The notes beneath the pieces were generated by a model, which saw only the letters and a program-made list of their open reading frames with translations, had not been told where the DNA came from and made no database searches. From assembly GCA_002436115.1 (NCBI GenBank), contig DIXV01000010.1, positions 3,454 through 12,810 of the forward strand: 9,357 nt of DNA, given 5' to 3'. Made by a program: the position numbers and the translations under genes. Of this stretch, positions 6,593 through 9,357 are shown one piece after another. How positions within the stretch are numbered: position 1 is the stretch's first letter; the number at the start of each line of letters is the position of its first letter. This stretch comes from Streptococcus sp. UBA6071 (lineage in GTDB: Bacteria > Bacillota > Bacilli > Lactobacillales > Streptococcaceae).

Positions 6593-6620
6593 AAACTCAG
6601 TCAGATTTGGCTGAGTTTTT
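6593..6620 (+). terminator. Rho-independent terminator of the rbgA operon
   Basis: AAACTCAGTCA (6593-6603) pairs with TGGCTGAGTTT (6608-6618) across a GATT loop, giving an 11-base stem with one G-T pair. A run of five T residues spans 6616-6620. The stem is strong and the hairpin separates the rbgA operon from dprA. Its T-run overlaps the competence-box candidate at 6619-6626. Confidence 0.92.
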
Positions 6621-6626
6621 CGAATA
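6619..6626 (+). promoter_or_regulatory. CIN box (ComX/SigX competence promoter) candidate of dprA
   Basis: TTCGAATA differs at one position from TACGAATA, the -10-like box recognised by the alternative sigma factor ComX/SigX in streptococci. A T-rich tract lies directly upstream and a further TTTTTT at about 6572-6577, as is usual for these promoters. It lies 60 bases before the dprA ATG, and dprA is a classical late competence gene, so position and target agree. Transcription would begin near 6635. An overlapping TATTAT (6625-6630) might give weak sigma-A activity. Confidence 0.7.
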
Positions 6627-6686
6627 TTATAGTGAGCAGGTTTGTTCTCGGCTAACTTGACTATATATTATTTGGGAGTTATTAGT

Positions 6687-7529
6687 ATGAATGGTTTTGA
6701 ATTATTTAAACTCAGGAAGGCCGGTTTGTCTAATGGACAGATCTTGGCTGTGCTGGATTATCAGGAGCGGCATCACCGTTCCTTATCCTTAAGGGACATG
6801 GCGGTAGTGAGTAAGGTTAAGAATCCTTCTGATTTTATGGGACGTTATAAAGACTTAAACAGCAAGATCTTAAGGGAGGAATTTAACCGCTTCCCTTGTC
6901 TTTCGATCCTTGATAAGGATTACCCCTTTGAGCTTAGAAATATCTATAATCCTCCCGTTCTCCTTTTTTACCAAGGGGATATCAACCTGTTAAATCGTCC
7001 TAAATTGGCCGTAGTTGGGTCTAGGAAAGCAAGCGATTATGGTACGCGAACGGTCAAAAAGATCATCGGAGAACTTAAACAACAATTTGTGATTGTTAGT
7101 GGTTTAGCTAGAGGGGTTGACACAGCTGCCCACATGGCTGTTTTAAGAGAGGGAGGACAAAGCATTGCTGTGATTGGGACAGGTTTAGATGTCTTTTACC
7201 CCAGAGAAAACAAGGAGCTGCAAGCTTATATGGGACAGCACCATCTTGTTTTAAGTGAGTATGAATCAGGACAAGCCCCTCTAAAATTCCATTTTCCTGA
7301 TCGTAATCGGATTATTGCAGGCTTGTCATGGGGAGTTTTAGTGGCAGAAGCCAAGATGCGTTCGGGAAGTCTGATTACGTGTGAGCGTGCGCTTGAGGAG
7401 GGAAGAGAAGTTTTTGCTGTTCCTGGTAATATTCTCGATAAGCAGTCTGAGGGGTGCCATCGGCTCATTCAAGAAGGAGCTAAGTGTGTGTATTCAGCTC
7501 AAGATATCTTAATAGAATACCCTTATTAG
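6687..7529 (+). CDS. dprA: DNA-processing protein DprA
   Basis: DprA binds the single-stranded DNA taken up during natural transformation and loads RecA on it; in streptococci it also helps shut off competence. The 280-residue length agrees with streptococcal DprA. A short N-terminal SAM-like region is followed by the Rossmann-fold DprA domain from about 85. Conserved blocks are AVVGSRKASDYG (108-119), VSGLARGVDTAAH (137-149), IGTGLDVFYPREN (163-175), FPDRNRIIAGLS (203-214), EAKMRSGSLIT (221-231) and VPGN (245-248). The ATG at 6687 is chosen because GGGAG (6674-6678) lies 8 bases upstream; an in-frame TTG at 6642 would add 15 residues without homology to the family start. It is a single-gene unit between the terminator at 6593-6620 and that at 7552-7577, behind a CIN-box candidate. 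Confidence 0.97.
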   Translation: MNGFELFKLRKAGLSNGQILAVLDYQERHHRSLSLRDMAVVSKVKNPSDFMGRYKDLNSKILREEFNRFPCLSILDKDYPFELRNIYNPPVLLFYQGDINLLNRPKLAVVGSRKASDYGTRTVKKIIGELKQQFVIVSGLARGVDTAAHMAVLREGGQSIAVIGTGLDVFYPRENKELQAYMGQHHLVLSEYESGQAPLKFHFPDRNRIIAGLSWGVLVAEAKMRSGSLITCERALEEGREVFAVPGNILDKQSEGCHRLIQEGAKCVYSAQDILIEYPY

Positions 7530-7551
7530 TTTTTCGTTTTTGAAGCAAAAG

Positions 7552-7577
7552 AAAAGGCAGTGACACTGGCTTTTTTT
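7552..7577 (+). terminator. Rho-independent terminator of dprA, with one mismatch
   Basis: AAAAGGCAG (7552-7560) pairs with CTGGCTTTT (7566-7574) with a G-G mismatch at 7557/7569, around a TGACA loop, and is followed by seven T residues (7571-7577). It lies 23 bases after the dprA stop and just before the proB promoter. The mismatch suggests somewhat leaky termination. Confidence 0.65.
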
Positions 7578-7590
7578 GGGCATGATTTTG

Positions 7591-7599
7591 TGTTATAAT
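7591..7599 (+). promoter_or_regulatory. Extended -10 promoter of proBA
   Basis: TGTTATAAT is a perfect extended -10 element, placed 30 bases before the proB ATG. The -35 position (7571-7576) is only a run of T, part of the preceding terminator. Transcription would begin near 7606, leaving a leader of about 24 bases, too short for a T-box or riboswitch. Confidence 0.75.
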
Positions 7600-7629
7600 G
7601 ATTATATTATTCAGAATGGAAAAGCAGTT

Positions 7630-8706
7630 ATGCAAACTAAAAAGATAGTCTTTAAAATAGGTTCTAGCTCACTGACACAGTCAGATGGCAGTTTGGACAG
7701 AGAAAAGATTGCCGAAATCGCAGGGCAATTAGCAGGTCTGCACCAGATGGGACACCAACTGGTTTTGGTAACTTCTGGATCTATTGCAGCTGGATTTAGA
7801 CGGTTGGGGTTTGAAAAACGACCGAGAAAAATCGCAGATAAGCAAGCTTCAGCAGCAGTAGGACAAGGACTCTTGATTGAGGAGTACACCAAACAGCTCA
7901 TGGCTTATCAAATTGTGTCTGCTCAAGTCCTTTTAACGCAGGATGATTTTGCGGATGCTAGGCGTTACCAAAATGCCTCTCAGGCCCTCCAGGTTCTGCT
8001 GAACCGTGGTGTTATCCCCATTATTAATGAAAACGATACAATTGCAGTTGACGAAATTAAAGTTGGGGATAATGATACCCTGTCAGCTCAAGTGGCTTCT
8101 CTTCTTAAAGCAGACCTCTTGGTGCTTTTGACAGATGTAGCAGGTCTGTATACGGACAATCCTAGACGAAATCCCGAGGCACAACCTATTAAGGAAGTCA
8201 AAGAGATTACAGAAAGTCTCTTTGACATGGCTGCAGGTGCAGGAACCAGTAACGGGACAGGAGGAATGACCACTAAACTTCAGGCAGCACTTCTAGCGAC
8301 CCGCTCAGGAGTTCCTGTTTTCATCTGTTCATCTGCTTCGCCAAGTGCCATGTTAGATGCTGTCAATCAGGAAAATCAAGGGACGTTTTTCCACGCACTA
8401 AGCCAAAACCTCAATCAAAGAAAGCAGTGGCTGGCCTTTTATGCTAGGACAGAAGCAGTGGTTTATGTGGATGCCGGTGCAAGAGATGCTATGATCAAAC
8501 AGGGCAGGAGCCTTTTAGTATCTGGTATCAAAGCCATAGAGGGTGTTTTTCAGATAGGTGATATTGTAGCAGTTTACAGCCAAGATAAGCAAGAGTTGAT
8601 TGGTAAAGGTAAAGCTAGGCTTTCTTCTCAAGACTTGAAAGACCGATTAGTTCAACTCAATCCTGAAGGGGTGTTCATCCATCGCAATGATTGGGTAAGT
8701 TTATAA
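7630..8706 (+). CDS. proB: Glutamate 5-kinase (with C-terminal PUA domain)
   Basis: Phosphorylates L-glutamate with ATP to L-glutamyl 5-phosphate, the first step of proline synthesis, in the cytosol. The 358-residue protein has an amino acid kinase domain (about 4-255) followed by a PUA domain (about 266-358). Visible kinase motifs are [10 protein letters not shown] (7-16), VTSGSIAAG (47-55), INENDT (132-137), [12 protein letters not shown] (145-156), [14 protein letters not shown] (166-179) and [12 protein letters not shown] (209-220). Some lactic acid bacteria lack the PUA domain, so its presence is informative. The ATG at 7630 follows GGAAAAG (7618-7624) and the protein begins directly at the first kinase strand; an in-frame ATG at 7576 lies upstream of the predicted transcription start. 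It forms an operon with proA 33 bases downstream. Proline feedback inhibition is usual for the family but cannot be read here. Confidence 0.96.
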   Translation: MQTKKIVFKIGSSSLTQSDGSLDREKIAEIAGQLAGLHQMGHQLVLVTSGSIAAGFRRLGFEKRPRKIADKQASAAVGQGLLIEEYTKQLMAYQIVSAQVLLTQDDFADARRYQNASQALQVLLNRGVIPIINENDTIAVDEIKVGDNDTLSAQVASLLKADLLVLLTDVAGLYTDNPRRNPEAQPIKEVKEITESLFDMAAGAGTSNGTGGMTTKLQAALLATRSGVPVFICSSASPSAMLDAVNQENQGTFFHALSQNLNQRKQWLAFYARTEAVVYVDAGARDAMIKQGRSLLVSGIKAIEGVFQIGDIVAVYSQDKQELIGKGKARLSSQDLKDRLVQLNPEGVFIHRNDWVSL

Positions 8707-8739
8707 AGTTCATTATTTAAAACGATAAGAGGTGACATT

Positions 8740-9357
8740 ATGATAACAACACAAGCACTTTTAGATAAGTTGATAGCCCATAAGGGAGCGGTTAATTTTG
8801 CTAAAACAGAACAGAAAAATAAAGCACTTCATCACATGGCAGATAGGTTGATTGCCCATACAGATGTAATTATAGCTGCTAATCAGTTGGATATGGAAGC
8901 TGCCCGTACACATATTTCCGAGGTCATGTTAGACCGGCTCATGCTCACTAGTGAAAGAGTTAAGGATATGGCAGACGGTGTGCGTGCATTGGTTGACTTA
9001 CCAGATCCAGTTGGTCAAGTTTTGTCAGAAGAGACTTTAGAAAATGGGCTAATCATAACCAAAAAAGCGGTTCCTTTTGGTCTAATTGCAATGATTTACG
9101 AGAGCAGACCTAATGTGACGTCTGATGCAGCTGCTCTGGCTATTAAAAGTGGTAATGCCTGTATTTTACGTGGAGGTAAGGAAGCCTTTCGAACAGCTCA
9201 AGCGATTACAGAGGCACTTAAAGAAGGTCTTTCGCAAGCAGGGATTTCTTCTGAAGTGATTCAATTGGTTGAGGATACGAGCCGTCAGTCAGCAACAGAG
9301 TTGATGACCGCTAAAGGAAAGGTTGATCTTTTAGTGCCACGCGGAGGGGCTGGGCTT
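8740..9357 (+). CDS. proA: Gamma-glutamyl phosphate reductase, N-terminal part (cut by window edge)
   Basis: Reduces L-glutamyl 5-phosphate with NADPH to glutamate 5-semialdehyde, the second step of proline synthesis. The first 206 residues are present, about half of the usual length of roughly 415. Conserved blocks are MLDRLMLTSERV (63-74), the DLPDPVG turn (86-92), VPFGLIAMIYESRPNVTSDA (111-130), AIKSGNACILRGGKEA (134-149) and the end VDLLVPRGGAGL (195-206). The catalytic cysteine lies beyond the window. The ATG is preceded by AAGAGGTGA (8727-8735), an almost complete Shine-Dalgarno sequence with good spacing. No terminator lies between proB and proA, so they are transcribed together. Confidence 0.97.
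   Translation, partial: MITTQALLDKLIAHKGAVNFAKTEQKNKALHHMADRLIAHTDVIIAANQLDMEAARTHISEVMLDRLMLTSERVKDMADGVRALVDLPDPVGQVLSEETLENGLIITKKAVPFGLIAMIYESRPNVTSDAAALAIKSGNACILRGGKEAFRTAQAITEALKEGLSQAGISSEVIQLVEDTSRQSATELMTAKGKVDLLVPRGGAGL

Noticed and set aside
7226..7468. Minus-strand ORF antisense to dprA
   Set aside because: Shadow of a conserved coding sequence, no ribosome binding site.
7530..7629. T-box or riboswitch before proBA
   Set aside because: The predicted leader after the extended -10 is only about 24 bases, too short for any such element.
7611..7901. Minus-strand ORF antisense to proB
   Set aside because: Shadow of a conserved coding sequence, no promoter or ribosome binding site.

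Overview
The window looks like a chromosomal segment of a low-GC Firmicute, most probably a Streptococcus. Three things point there: the tightly packed gene order rbgA-rnhB-(DUF218 membrane protein)-dprA; AGGAGG-type ribosome binding sites with extended -10 promoters (TGnTATAAT); and a sequence like the ComX/SigX competence box (CIN box) just before dprA. I cannot assign a species from sequence alone.

Layout. Bases 1-185 are the C-terminal end of an aldo/keto reductase. A second, complete aldo/keto reductase of a different subfamily follows (294-1214) and ends in a strong intrinsic terminator. Next comes a gene-poor stretch read on the minus strand. It holds a GNAT acetyltransferase (1520-2029), about 480 bases with no convincing gene, and a LysR-type regulator (2510-3343) that is cut by a single in-frame TAA but keeps its promoter, ribosome binding site and downstream frame. 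Divergent from it lies a small unrecognised ORF (3556-3675). It too is followed, in the same frame, by more open sequence after a TAA.

From 3799 to the end the sequence is dense, conserved core genome on the plus strand. rbgA (50S ribosome assembly GTPase), rnhB (RNase HII) and a multi-pass membrane protein with a DUF218/YdcF domain overlap each other and form one operon, closed by a clear terminator at 6593-6620. dprA (RecA loader for natural transformation) stands alone behind that terminator, and a CIN-like box overlaps the terminator's T-run, which fits competence-specific expression. proB and the 5' part of proA follow behind their own extended -10 promoter. They encode the first two steps of proline synthesis from glutamate.

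I found no unknown defence, mobile or biosynthetic system. The most interesting parts are the decaying 2.0-3.8 kb region, with its nonsense-mutated LysR regulator and split small ORF around a palindrome, and the compact terminator/competence-box junction before dprA.
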